DNA from: an uncultured Methanobrevibacter sp.
GTDB lineage: Archaea; Methanobacteriota; Methanobacteria; Methanobacteriales; Methanobacteriaceae
Direction: 5' to 3'
Length of the DNA: 39,839 nt
Assembly (NCBI RefSeq): GCF_946404245.1
Contig: NZ_CAMJCX010000014.1
Location: forward strand, 1-39,839
Numbering within the stretch: the first letter of the stretch is position 1; each line of letters starts with the position of its first letter. This document shows positions 31,063 to 39,374 of this stretch, in pieces. Under the pieces are notes generated by a model. It was not told the origin of the DNA and made no database searches. It saw only the letters and a program-made list of their open reading frames with translations. Both the position numbers and the translations under genes were made by a program.

Positions 31063-32307
31063 ATGGTTGAATTATTAGCTCCTGCCGGAAATTTCATTTC
31101 ACTTCGCGCAGTTTTGGAAAATGGTGCCGATGCTGTTTACTTTGGTCTTGATGATTATAACATGAGGGCCAATGCTAAAAATTTTTCTTTGGATGACTTG
31201 CCTCAAGTCTCTAAGATAGCCGGAGAATATGGAGCTAAAACCTATTTATGCACCAACATCATTTTAAATGAAAGGCTCGCCAACGAGCTGGAGTCCAATC
31301 TGGAAAAAATATCATCATCTGAAATAGACGGACTGATTCTATCGGATATCGGTCTGATAGAGGATACTGTATCTCATGGTCTTGAGGCACATATTAGCGT
31401 TCAGGAAAACGTAACTAATTCTTATACTCTTAAAACTCTTAAAAAGCTGGGCGCCAAGAGAGCTATTCTGTCTCGTGAGCTGTCCCTGGCTGAAATAACT
31501 GACATCACTGAAAAGTCACCGATTGAAACTGAAATATTTGTTCACGGTGCAATCTGCATGGCAATTTCAGGCAGATGCTTTTTAAGTTACGGATTATATG
31601 GGAGAAGCGCCAACTGTGGGGACTGCCTGCAGCCTTGCCGCAAGAACTGGACATTGACATATGAGGAAGGTGATGATAATGTTGTCAATTTCTCAGATGT
31701 TGAGGATGAAACATTCATCGTTACCGGAAGTGATGATGTAAGCTATAGAACTAACTTCTTCTCACCAAAAGACATGTGCATGATTGAATACATCCCTGAA
31801 TTGATGAAAAGCGGTGTTGCTTCATTTAAAATAGAAGGAAGGGCCAGAAGCCCTGATTATGGTGCAATGGTAACAGGAATCTATCGTGAGGCCATTGATG
31901 ATTATGAAAGAGATCCTCTGAATTATAATGTTAAGGACGAATGGATGGAGGAGCTGACAAGCGTATTTAACCGTGGATTCGACACCAACTTTTACTTCAA
32001 CACTCCTTTTGAGGTAAGTGAGGACAACCAGTCAAAATACATCAAAAAGGACATCGGTCAGGTTGTCAACTATTACAACAAGGTCGGTGCCGCCGAACTG
32101 AGAGTTTGGGACGATTTGAAAATAGGCGATAAAATCATTATCCAGGGCCAGACTACAGGCTCAATTACTCATACTATTGATTCCATGCAGATTGAGGGGG
32201 AGGCTGTGGAAAATGTCAGTAAAAATTCCAATGTGGCCATATTGATTCCAACGAAGGTTCGAAAAAACGATTTCGTTTATAAATTGATTGAAAGAGAATC
32301 AGCTTAG
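31063..32307 (+). CDS. Peptidase U32 family protein
   Basis: This 414-residue protein has the U32 hallmarks: N-terminal L-L-A-P-A-G-N, D-A-V-Y-F-G-L-D, then E-I-F-V-H-G-A-I-C-M-A-I-S-G-R-C and the cysteine group N-C-G-D-C-L-Q-P-C-R. The later K-I-E-G-R-A-R-S-P-D-Y motif and a C-terminal beta domain are also typical. Several U32 members are not peptidases but RNA or cofactor hydroxylation proteins that use an iron-sulfur cluster (RlhA, TrhP, UbiU/V). The cysteine set (C-x6-C, C-x2-C, x3-C) is compatible with this. The substrate is unknown. It begins 6 bp after purF. Confidence 0.88.
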   Translation: MVELLAPAGNFISLRAVLENGADAVYFGLDDYNMRANAKNFSLDDLPQVSKIAGEYGAKTYLCTNIILNERLANELESNLEKISSSEIDGLILSDIGLIEDTVSHGLEAHISVQENVTNSYTLKTLKKLGAKRAILSRELSLAEITDITEKSPIETEIFVHGAICMAISGRCFLSYGLYGRSANCGDCLQPCRKNWTLTYEEGDDNVVNFSDVEDETFIVTGSDDVSYRTNFFSPKDMCMIEYIPELMKSGVASFKIEGRARSPDYGAMVTGIYREAIDDYERDPLNYNVKDEWMEELTSVFNRGFDTNFYFNTPFEVSEDNQSKYIKKDIGQVVNYYNKVGAAELRVWDDLKIGDKIIIQGQTTGSITHTIDSMQIEGEAVENVSKNSNVAILIPTKVRKNDFVYKLIERESA

Positions 32308-32342
32308 TACAATACCGGGAATTTCAATCAATTATTTTTTTT
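32282..32342 (+). terminator. Long stem-loop around the U32 gene stop followed by T8
   Basis: AATTGATTGAAA (32282-32293) and TTTCAATCAATT (32322-32333) form a perfect 12-bp stem. The TAG stop (32305-32307) lies in the 28-nt loop. Eight T follow at 32335-32342. It separates the purF unit from the next run of genes. Confidence 0.6.
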
Positions 32343-32353
32343 GAGGTAATATC

Positions 32354-32854
32354 GTGAACAGAAGTATTGTTAATACATTATCCGTTTCAAGAATACTATT
32401 TGGGTTTTTGTTTTTAATTGCAGTAATTTTGGATTATAACATTGCTTATCTGATTATCATATTCGCTTTGGCTATCATTAGTGATATTCTTGATGGATAT
32501 TTGGCAAAAAAACATGATCTGATTGTTGATAACGGGTCTAAAATCGATGTGATTTGTGATTTTTTATTCATTATTCTTTCAACATCGGCAATTGTATTGA
32601 TTGATTTGACGCCTGCATGGTTTTTATTGGTTATAATTTTGAAACTGGTCGAATTTTTTGTCACTTCAGGCAAAGGTGCATTGAAATACGACAGATTAGG
32701 AACTTTCGTTGCATACATGTTTTATGCGTTTCCTATTGTCGCAATGTTAATAAATTCTAAAAACATAACATTAGTATTGACTATAATTATTACTATATGT
32801 GCAATAACATCTTCACTTTTGAGAATTAAAAATACGAGAGAATTAAATGATTAA
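32354..32854 (+). CDS. CDP-alcohol phosphatidyltransferase family protein
   Basis: This 166-residue membrane enzyme transfers a CDP-activated lipid to an alcohol such as a polyol phosphate or serine. The catalytic motif is present as D-I-L-D-G-Y-L-A-K-x8-G-x3-D-x3-D (D-N-G-S-K-I-D-V-I-C-D), with lysine where the usual motif D-x2-D-G-x2-A-R has arginine. About five or six helices fit this length. In archaea such enzymes make archaetidyl-glycerol phosphate, -inositol phosphate or -serine. Which one is not clear here. It starts with GTG after GAGGT and overlaps cfbC by 8 bp. Confidence 0.85.
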   Translation: MNRSIVNTLSVSRILFGFLFLIAVILDYNIAYLIIIFALAIISDILDGYLAKKHDLIVDNGSKIDVICDFLFIILSTSAIVLIDLTPAWFLLVIILKLVEFFVTSGKGALKYDRLGTFVAYMFYAFPIVAMLINSKNITLVLTIIITICAITSSLLRIKNTRELND

Positions 32855-33641
32855 AAAAATAGCTATTTATGGAAAAGGTGGAATTGGAAAAAGTACTACA
32901 GTGGCTAACCTGACTGCAGTATGGGGTAGTGACGATTTGAACTGTCTGGTTATTGGTTGTGACCCAAAAGCGGATACTACACGTACTTTATACGGTAAAA
33001 GAATTCCTACAGTTGTAAATACACTAAAGGATAACAGGTCACCTGAAAAAGAGGATTTGGTTTTCACAGGTTTCAAGGGCATTCAATGTGTTGAAAGCGG
33101 AGGGCCTGAACCTGGTGTGGGATGTGCTGGTCGTGGTGTTATTGTTGCAATGAAAAGACTTGAAAAGATAGGAATATTCGATGACGATTTGGATGTTGTC
33201 GTATATGATGTTTTGGGTGATGTGGTTTGCGGAGGATTTTCCGTACCTTTACGTGAAAAATACGCTGATGAGGTGTTGATTGTCACATCAGGAGAATACA
33301 TGTCACTTTATGCTGCAAACAATATCGTTCGGGGTGTTAAAAAGCTTAAGGGTAACTTGAGCGGTATAGTGTGCAACTGCAGAAATGTCGACAATGAAGA
33401 GCAGATTGTCAATGACTTTGCAAAAAAGATAGGAACACATGTAGTTGGTACAATTCATAGAAGTAATTTAATTCAAGATGCTGAATTAGATGCAAAAACC
33501 GTTGTAGAAAAATACCCTGAAAGTGAAGAAACTCAAGAATACATTAAGCTTGCTTCAAGCATTATGGCTAATGAAAATATATCAACTCCCGAACCTATGA
33601 GCGATGAGGAATTCGAGGACTTCTTCAAGTCATACCTCTAG
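32847..33641 (+). CDS. cfbC: Ni-sirohydrochlorin a,c-diamide reductive cyclase, reductase subunit CfbC
   Basis: This 264-residue NifH-like ATPase donates electrons to CfbD in the synthesis of coenzyme F430, the nickel tetrapyrrole of methyl-coenzyme M reductase. It has the P-loop GKGGIGKST (9-17), G-C-D-P-K-A-D-T-T, and Cys93 (G-V-G-C-A-G-R-G-V) and Cys129 (D-V-V-C-G-G-F), which bridge a 4Fe-4S cluster across the dimer. The start I-K-K-I-A-I-Y-G-K-G-G-I-G and the absence of nifD/nifK neighbours favour CfbC over nitrogenase reductase. cfbD is not in this window. The stop is 5 bp before the start of the fumarate reductase anchor gene. Confidence 0.9.
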   Translation: MIKKIAIYGKGGIGKSTTVANLTAVWGSDDLNCLVIGCDPKADTTRTLYGKRIPTVVNTLKDNRSPEKEDLVFTGFKGIQCVESGGPEPGVGCAGRGVIVAMKRLEKIGIFDDDLDVVVYDVLGDVVCGGFSVPLREKYADEVLIVTSGEYMSLYAANNIVRGVKKLKGNLSGIVCNCRNVDNEEQIVNDFAKKIGTHVVGTIHRSNLIQDAELDAKTVVEKYPESEETQEYIKLASSIMANENISTPEPMSDEEFEDFFKSYL

Positions 33642-33646
33642 ATAAT

Positions 33647-34198
33647 ATGATTTCACTTAGAAAAATAAATAGTATATTAATAGTCATTCTAATCCTGATG
33701 CTGGTCTATCATGCATTGCTGGCCACTTTATATTTTTTAGGCATTATAGGTTATATGCCGGATTTCAAGATCACCGGAAGACGACTGTTCTATCCTCTTG
33801 TTTTGCATATAATAATCAGCCTATATCTTTACCTTAAGGAAAAAACAAAATCAAAAAGGTACTCAAATCTGATAAAGGAAACAAATCAGCAGCTGATAAC
33901 AGGTATTTGCATCATAATATTTGCTGCACTCCATATCGTTAATTATTCATTAGGCAGTGTAAGCGATAATGCAGACATTTTCAGGACTTTAAGCCATATT
34001 ATTGTGGATAATCTGTTGATTGTTTCAATTGCACTTCATTTGAGAGTGTCAATTCCAAGACTTATGATTTCATTTGGATTTTTAGAAGGCAAAAATGATT
34101 ATGCAAATGCCAAAAGCAAAATTAACATGTTTATTTTAGTTTTATTGATTATTATTTTCATGGCGGAGGCAATATTTTACATTGGAGGAATATTATGA
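33647..34198 (+). CDS. Five-helix membrane anchor of the fumarate reductase module (cytochrome b-like)
   Basis: This 183-residue integral membrane protein has five predicted helices (about 8-34, 48-64, 83-100, 114-132, 160-180). Histidines lie in or near helices 1 to 4: H22, H54, H96, H117 and H131. Five helices with histidines in several of them recall the diheme FrdC/SdhC anchors of bacterial fumarate reductase and succinate dehydrogenase, although overall identity could not be judged. It overlaps the flavoprotein gene by 4 bp (ATGA) and heads the module anchor, FrdA, FrdB. Heme binding is an inference; Methanobrevibacter is generally described as lacking cytochromes and quinones. Confidence 0.65.
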   Translation: MISLRKINSILIVILILMLVYHALLATLYFLGIIGYMPDFKITGRRLFYPLVLHIIISLYLYLKEKTKSKRYSNLIKETNQQLITGICIIIFAALHIVNYSLGSVSDNADIFRTLSHIIVDNLLIVSIALHLRVSIPRLMISFGFLEGKNDYANAKSKINMFILVLLIIIFMAEAIFYIGGIL

Positions 34199-35763
34199 GT
34201 GAGATAATTGTTGTTGGAGCTGGGATAGCCGGTATGACCGCAGCCGTTAAGGCAAGTGAATTGGGCTCTCATGTCACTCTCATTTCTCCGGATTACTCGG
34301 AGCGCTCACAGTCAGTAATGGCAATGGGAGGAATAAACGCAGCATTAGGCAAAAACGATTCTGTTGATGAACATTTCGCAGACACCATGAATGGGGGATG
34401 CGGGATAAATGATGTTAATGCTGTCAAAAGGCTTACAGACGATGCTCCGCAAATCATTAATTGGCTTTCCAGTATAGGAACGACATTTACAAGAGACGGT
34501 GAAGGCAAAATTGACCAAAGGTACTTTGGAGGTCAAAAGAAAAAACGAACCGCCTATGCAGGTGCAAGAACCGGAAAGCAAATAGTTACCGCACTGATAA
34601 ATGAATGCAGGAAAAATGAAGCTGAAGGAGGCGTAACCAGAGTTGTCGGCTGGAGATTCCTGTCATTGATTATAAAGAATGGCAAATGCCTAGGTGTAAT
34701 CTGCATTAATGAAGACACTTCAGAAATCAGGGAATTCCTATCTGACAGTGTCATTATTGCCACAGGAGGTTTAAATAAACTGTTTGGAAAAACTTCAGGT
34801 TCCATCCATAATGACGGTGTTGCAACAGCAAGGCTTTTCATGCAGGGTGTAGAACTGGCTAACCTTGAAATGATACAGTATCATCCGACCACTGTAAATA
34901 CTCCTGTCAAGAGAATGCTGATAACCGAAGCCGCCCGTGGTGAAGGGGGAAAGCTATACACTATTCGTGATGGCGAGAAATGGTATTTCATGAAGGAATG
35001 GTATCCGGAACTTGCCGAGCTGATGCCAAGGGATGTGGTGTCAAGAAGCATATATAAAGCTTCAGAGGCAGGTAAAAATCATGTTTATCTTGACATAAGC
35101 CATTTGGAGGAGAGTATTATTAAAACCAAATTGGATGAGGTTTATGAAATATGCACAAATTACCTTAATTTGGATCCGACTTCTGAGGCAATTCCGGTCT
35201 ATCCTGGTGTGCACTTCTTTATGGGAGGTATAAAGACTGATGAAAATCACAAAACCAACATTCAGGGTTTATATGCTGCAGGAGAATGTTCAGTGCAGTA
35301 TCACGGAGCGAATAGGCTTGGCGGAAATTCCCTTTTGGGTGCCGTTCATGGAGGGTGGATTGCAGCCGAAAATGCCATAATGGATTCAAATGATGATTAT
35401 ATTAATCAGATTGATGATGAACTCGAATCATTCAATAAGTTTGAAAAAAGCGGAAAATCAGTGGACGTTGAAGATGAACTGGCTGAAATAATGGCACAAT
35501 ACATGGGAATATACAGGAATGAAGAGGATTTAAAAGGGGCATTGGCGAAACTGGAAGGATTGGAAGTAAAGGCCAATAGCTATTATGATTATATTAAGCT
35601 GGAATCATTAATTTTGCTTGCAAAAGCCTGTGTGATTTCAGCATTGATGAGAAAGGAAAGCAGAGGGGCGCATCAAAGAACTGATTATCCTCAGACAAGT
35701 GAAGAATTTAAAAGGACAACATGCGTGACCTATGATGGTGAGATAAATGTTGCTTTCAGATAG
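34195..35763 (+). CDS. Fumarate reductase/succinate dehydrogenase flavoprotein subunit
   Basis: This 522-residue FAD enzyme has G-A-G-I-A-G (8-13) for FAD, Q-Y-H-P-T-T, the substrate and active-site stretch T-E-A-A-R-G-E-G-G, L-Y-A-A-G-E-C-S, R-L-G-G-N-S-L-L and E-S-R-G-A-H-Q-R-T-D-Y-P. These identify the SdhA/FrdA family, including the catalytic arginines and histidines. The usual covalent-FAD histidine in R-S-H-T/S is Gln39 here (E-R-S-Q-S-V-M-A-M-G-G), so FAD is probably not covalently bound. That feature favours fumarate reduction over succinate oxidation. It is in an overlapping gene run with the membrane anchor upstream and the iron-sulfur subunit 11 bp downstream. Confidence 0.9.
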   Translation: MSEIIVVGAGIAGMTAAVKASELGSHVTLISPDYSERSQSVMAMGGINAALGKNDSVDEHFADTMNGGCGINDVNAVKRLTDDAPQIINWLSSIGTTFTRDGEGKIDQRYFGGQKKKRTAYAGARTGKQIVTALINECRKNEAEGGVTRVVGWRFLSLIIKNGKCLGVICINEDTSEIREFLSDSVIIATGGLNKLFGKTSGSIHNDGVATARLFMQGVELANLEMIQYHPTTVNTPVKRMLITEAARGEGGKLYTIRDGEKWYFMKEWYPELAELMPRDVVSRSIYKASEAGKNHVYLDISHLEESIIKTKLDEVYEICTNYLNLDPTSEAIPVYPGVHFFMGGIKTDENHKTNIQGLYAAGECSVQYHGANRLGGNSLLGAVHGGWIAAENAIMDSNDDYINQIDDELESFNKFEKSGKSVDVEDELAEIMAQYMGIYRNEEDLKGALAKLEGLEVKANSYYDYIKLESLILLAKACVISALMRKESRGAHQRTDYPQTSEEFKRTTCVTYDGEINVAFR

Positions 35764-35774
35764 ATGGTGGGAAA

Positions 35775-36449
35775 ATGAGCATTAAGGTTAAAATAAAAAT
35801 CGATGGGGAATATCAAATATTTGACTATGACGGCGATTTGAATATCCCTGTGACAACACTCCTTGAAAGACTTGACTATCCTATAGAATACTCCTGCAGC
35901 TGCCTTCAGGGACTGTGCGGTGCATGTGCAATGGTAATAAATTCCCAGCCAAAACTTGCATGCAAAACATTTGTAAATGACGAGATAATGGTAAAGGAGT
36001 ATGGGATAATAACAATTGAGCCTTTATCAAAATTCCCTCTCGTTAAAGACCTGAAGGTTGACAGGTCCATTTTGCATGACGTTATGATTGACTGTGAGCA
36101 ATGGCTTGAAAGCGATGCAAGAGTCAGTGATGACTTAAATTTTGATTATGAAATGTCAATGTGTCTAATGTGCGGATGCTGCACAGAGGCATGTCCGAAC
36201 TATGGCTTTGATGATTTTGTAGGAACACAGGTTGCCGTTTCAGCATCCAAACTGATTTCACAGGAAAGCGACAGCCAACATTCAAAGTCAATCAAAAGGA
36301 AATACAAGGACAAGTTTTATCCTCATTGTCTAAAGACTTTGGCATGTGAAGACGTATGCCCTATGAAGATTCCGACACAAAGGGCGATATCAAAAATGAA
36401 CAGGAAATCCGTATGGAGGATCTGGCAGCTTTTAAGCGGAGATATATAA
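35775..36449 (+). CDS. Fumarate reductase iron-sulfur subunit (FrdB/SdhB-like)
   Basis: This 224-residue protein has a plant-type 2Fe-2S motif C43-x4-C48-x2-C51-x11-C63, a 4Fe-4S motif C130-x2-C133-x2-C136-x3-C140-P and a third motif C185-x5-C191-x3-C195-P typical of the 3Fe-4S site. This is the three-cluster layout of bacterial FrdB/SdhB. It lacks the CCG domains of the soluble methanogen thiol:fumarate reductase subunit TfrB, which is about twice as long. The gene would wire the flavoprotein to the membrane anchor. It ends in TAATG shared with the ogt start, so the two are coupled. Confidence 0.9.
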   Translation: MSIKVKIKIDGEYQIFDYDGDLNIPVTTLLERLDYPIEYSCSCLQGLCGACAMVINSQPKLACKTFVNDEIMVKEYGIITIEPLSKFPLVKDLKVDRSILHDVMIDCEQWLESDARVSDDLNFDYEMSMCLMCGCCTEACPNYGFDDFVGTQVAVSASKLISQESDSQHSKSIKRKYKDKFYPHCLKTLACEDVCPMKIPTQRAISKMNRKSVWRIWQLLSGDI

Positions 36450-36937
36450 TGTATTTTTCAACAGATTACGACTCTCCATTGGGCAAAATGCTGATTGTAA
36501 GTGATGGTGAAGCTATCTGTGGTGTTTGGTTTTATGGACAAAAACATTTTCCATCACTAGAACATGAATCGGATGACAGTTTAGCTATTTTTCAGGAAGT
36601 AAAAAAGTGGTTTGATGATTACTTCAGTGGTAAAAATCCCAAAATCAATTTCAAGTTAAATCCACGGGGTACTGATTTCAGAATTAAGGTCTGGAAGATT
36701 TTATCAGAGATTGAATATGGTGAAACATTGACTTATGGAGAAATTGCTTCGAGAATATCTCCAAAGATGTCTGCTCAGGCTGTGGGCGGTGCTGTAGGCC
36801 ACAATCCGATTTCAATTTTAATTCCTTGCCACAGGGTTTTGGGCGCTGACGGGAAATTAACCGGTTATGCCGGAGGAATTGATAGAAAAGTTAAACTGCT
36901 TAATTTGGAAAAGATTTCCTTTGATGAGGGTAATTAA
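36449..36937 (+). CDS. ogt: Methylated-DNA-protein cysteine methyltransferase
   Basis: This 162-residue suicide repair protein removes methyl groups from O6-methylguanine. It has Y-x-S-P-L-G-K-M near the N-terminus, the helix-turn-helix region G-E-I-A-S-R-I-S-P and A-V-G-G-A-V-G-H-N-P, the active-site P-C-H-R-V-L-G and the C-terminal L-T-G-Y-A-G-G-I-D-R-K. The true start is the ATG at 36449, which overlaps the iron-sulfur gene stop by one base. A longer frame from 36356 runs back into that gene without the family's start. The length is typical. Its place behind a fumarate reductase module appears to be chance or operon hitch-hiking. Confidence 0.94.
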   Translation: MYFSTDYDSPLGKMLIVSDGEAICGVWFYGQKHFPSLEHESDDSLAIFQEVKKWFDDYFSGKNPKINFKLNPRGTDFRIKVWKILSEIEYGETLTYGEIASRISPKMSAQAVGGAVGHNPISILIPCHRVLGADGKLTGYAGGIDRKVKLLNLEKISFDEGN

Positions 36938-36970
36938 ATTTAAATTAATAAAAAGTCAAAATAAATAATC

Positions 36971-38062
36971 ATGTCACGACAGGATAAAATCGTAAAGACA
37001 AGTATAATTGGTATTGTTGTAAACCTTATACTGGTTGCATTCAAGGCCGTAGTTGGTATTGTAACAAATTCCATTGCAATTACCTTGGATGCAGTTAACA
37101 ATTTAACTGATGCATTATCATCTATCATTACAATTATAGGAACCAAACTTGCGGGCAAGGCTCCGGATAAGGACCATCCATACGGATACGGCCGTATTGA
37201 ATATTTTTCATCCGTAATCATTGCGGCTATTGTATTGTGGGCTGGTGTCACTGCGTTCATGGAGTCATGGCCAAAGATATTCACACCTGACGTTACAAAT
37301 TATACAACTGTTTCTCTTATTATTATTGCCGTTGCAGTTGTTGTTAAATTTGTTTTGGGTCAGTACGTAAAGCGTGTTGGTGAAGACATTAACTCCCAGG
37401 CTCTTGTCGCTTCAGGAAGTGACGCATTCTTTGATGCAATCTTATCACTTTCAACTTTGGTTGCAGCTATAATCTCAATATTTTTCAATATTTCCCTCGA
37501 GGGAATTCTGGGGGTCATTATTTCAATTGTCATTATTAAGGCAAGTATTGACATGTTGAGGGAAACCTTGGACAGTATGATTGGTGCAAGGGTTGACTCT
37601 GAATTGTCTCGCAAAATCAAGAGTTCCATTCTTGAAGTTCCAGGCGTTTACGGTGCATATGATTTGAGTTTGCATAATTACGGTCCTGAAGATATGCAGG
37701 GATCTGTCCATGTTGAAATTGATGATTCTCTAACCGCATTGGATATTCAAAAGTTGTCAAGAAGCATTTCCGCTAAAATATTCAAGGAGTTCTCAATTAT
37801 TTTGACTGTTGGAATTTATGCACATAATGATACATACAGCAATGTCCGTGATGATTTGTACCACATTGCTTCAAAATATCCTGAAGTCTTGGAGATACAC
37901 GGGTTCATTGTTTATGAAGAGGAAAAACTGATCACCTTTGACATTATCGTTGACTTTGATGCGGACCGTGAATCAGTAAAAGAGAAAATTTTAAGCGAAA
38001 TCAAAGCAAAACATCCTGAGTTCAATTATGTGATGATTGACGATTATGATGTCAGTGATTGA
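36971..38062 (+). CDS. Cation diffusion facilitator, NDDD (manganese-like) type
   Basis: This 363-residue membrane exporter has six predicted helices and a long C-terminal cytoplasmic part. The transport-site residues are N43 and D47 (N-N-L-T-D) in helix 2 and D151 and D155 (S-D-A-F-F-D-A) in helix 5. An NDDD set resembles the manganese exporter MntE rather than the zinc-type HDHD of the CDF gene at 12076. The C-terminal part appears to hold two tandem metal-binding domains of about 75 residues: V-P-G-V-Y-G-A-Y-D-L-S-L-H, then Y-P-E-V-L-E-I-H-G-F. This double tail is unusual in length. Mn2+ export is an inference from the residues only. Confidence 0.82.
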   Translation: MSRQDKIVKTSIIGIVVNLILVAFKAVVGIVTNSIAITLDAVNNLTDALSSIITIIGTKLAGKAPDKDHPYGYGRIEYFSSVIIAAIVLWAGVTAFMESWPKIFTPDVTNYTTVSLIIIAVAVVVKFVLGQYVKRVGEDINSQALVASGSDAFFDAILSLSTLVAAIISIFFNISLEGILGVIISIVIIKASIDMLRETLDSMIGARVDSELSRKIKSSILEVPGVYGAYDLSLHNYGPEDMQGSVHVEIDDSLTALDIQKLSRSISAKIFKEFSIILTVGIYAHNDTYSNVRDDLYHIASKYPEVLEIHGFIVYEEEKLITFDIIVDFDADRESVKEKILSEIKAKHPEFNYVMIDDYDVSD

Positions 38063-38077
38063 ACAAGCATATTAGAG

Positions 38078-38120
38078 TGATTTTTAATTTAAAAATCATT
38101 TTATTTTTTATTTTTTTTAT
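38078..38120 (+). terminator. Hairpin and T-tracts after the NDDD-type CDF gene
   Basis: TGATTTTTA (38078-38086), loop ATT, TAAAAATCA (38090-38098), followed by dense T runs. It lies 15 bp after the stop codon (38060-38062), unlike the stop-straddling hairpins elsewhere. Confidence 0.5.
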
Positions 38121-38178
38121 CAAATTGACATAATTCAAAACGAAAATATTTTAAATCTGTTTTTACTATTTTTAAATA

Positions 38179-39345
38179 ATGAATGCTGAGTTAGATGGGG
38201 ACAGGATATTTACAAAATCATTTTTTCTAGTTTTTGGGGCTTTATTGTTTACAGCTCTTGTAATGTATGTGTTAATGTCTACCGTAACAGAATATGCAAC
38301 TGCAATGGGCTCTTCAGCCATGATTGCAGGCCTTGTTTCTGGAATTTATATTTTTGGAGGACTGTGTTCCAGAATATACTCCGGAAACGCATTGGAGAGA
38401 ATCGGATGGAAAAAAACTGCACTTATATTCATGAGCATCCATTTCATCTCATGTCTTTTGTATTTCTTGGTCAGTGATGTGACACTGCTTGTCATTGTCA
38501 GATTTATTCATGGAATAGGTTTTGGAGCTTCTGCAAATGCAATTGTGACAATAGCTTCTGATGTGCTTCCTAAAAAACGTTTCGGAGAGGCATTCGGATA
38601 TTTCATGCTCGCAACCACTTTGGCCGTAGGTCTTGGACCATTCATTGGCGGATTTGCATATGATTTTACAGGTTCCAACGGTTGTTTTCTTTTGGCAAGC
38701 ATATTTTCAGCATTAGCTTTGATTTTTATTTATTTTGTTGATGTTTCTGCTCATGATCCCGGAAATAATCCTAAAGCTATTCAATCTTCTTTTGGGATTG
38801 ACAAAGTATTTGAAGTCAGTGCAATTCCTGTTTCATTTTTCACAGCCCTTACAAGTCTCGGATACATTTCAATTCTATCATTTAACAGACTTTATGCTGC
38901 AGAGATTAACCTGACAAGTGCGTTTTCATGGTTTTTCATAATATATTGTGTCATTTTAATTGTATCAAGGCCGATTGCAGGTAAAGTCCAGGACAAAGGC
39001 GGTGACATGATTGTCTGTGTCACAGGAATTGTTGCACAGGCCATCGGTTTGTTTTTAATAGCTGTTTATCCGTCAACACTGACTGTCATAATCTGCGCTG
39101 TATGCGCAGCCTTGGGATTCGGGACACTTAACTCTGCATGCACCACAATAGTCACCCGAAACGTATCTGAAAACCGCAGGTCTTATGCAGTTTCAACATT
39201 TTTCATATTCTGTGATGCTACAATGGGTTTTGGACCTGCACTGCTGGGAATATTTGCAGTAAGCGGTTATGCGCAGGTTTATTTAATTTCTTCTATAATT
39301 ACAATATTGGCTCTTCCAATCTGTATTTTCGCACTTAGAAAATAA
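38179..39345 (+). CDS. Major facilitator superfamily transporter
   Basis: This 388-residue protein has about 12 hydrophobic helices. MFS features include G-L-V-S-G-I-Y-I-F-G-G-L, the loop 2-3 motif R-I-G-W-K-K, and R-F-I-H-G-I-G-F-G-A-S-A-N-A-I in helix 4, typical of drug or metabolite exporters of the AraJ type. The substrate is unknown. The gene has its own AT-rich promoter region (TTTTAAATC about 38149), so the mRNA is close to leaderless. The N-terminus (M-N-A-E-L-D-G-D-R-I-F-T-K-S) is short and cytoplasmic. Confidence 0.88.
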   Translation: MNAELDGDRIFTKSFFLVFGALLFTALVMYVLMSTVTEYATAMGSSAMIAGLVSGIYIFGGLCSRIYSGNALERIGWKKTALIFMSIHFISCLLYFLVSDVTLLVIVRFIHGIGFGASANAIVTIASDVLPKKRFGEAFGYFMLATTLAVGLGPFIGGFAYDFTGSNGCFLLASIFSALALIFIYFVDVSAHDPGNNPKAIQSSFGIDKVFEVSAIPVSFFTALTSLGYISILSFNRLYAAEINLTSAFSWFFIIYCVILIVSRPIAGKVQDKGGDMIVCVTGIVAQAIGLFLIAVYPSTLTVIICAVCAALGFGTLNSACTTIVTRNVSENRRSYAVSTFFIFCDATMGFGPALLGIFAVSGYAQVYLISSIITILALPICIFALRK

Positions 39346-39374
39346 TTTTTAACATGAAGTAAATATTATCTAAT

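Noticed and set aside
32847-33641. Nitrogenase reductase NifH
   Set aside because: The P-loop and cluster cysteines are shared with NifH, but no nifDK or other nif genes are near and the sequence has the CfbC-type N-terminus. F430 synthesis is required in any methanogen.
36356-36448. N-terminal extension of Ogt
   Set aside because: The added residues are an out-of-frame reading of the iron-sulfur subunit gene; the Ogt family start is at the ATG 36449.
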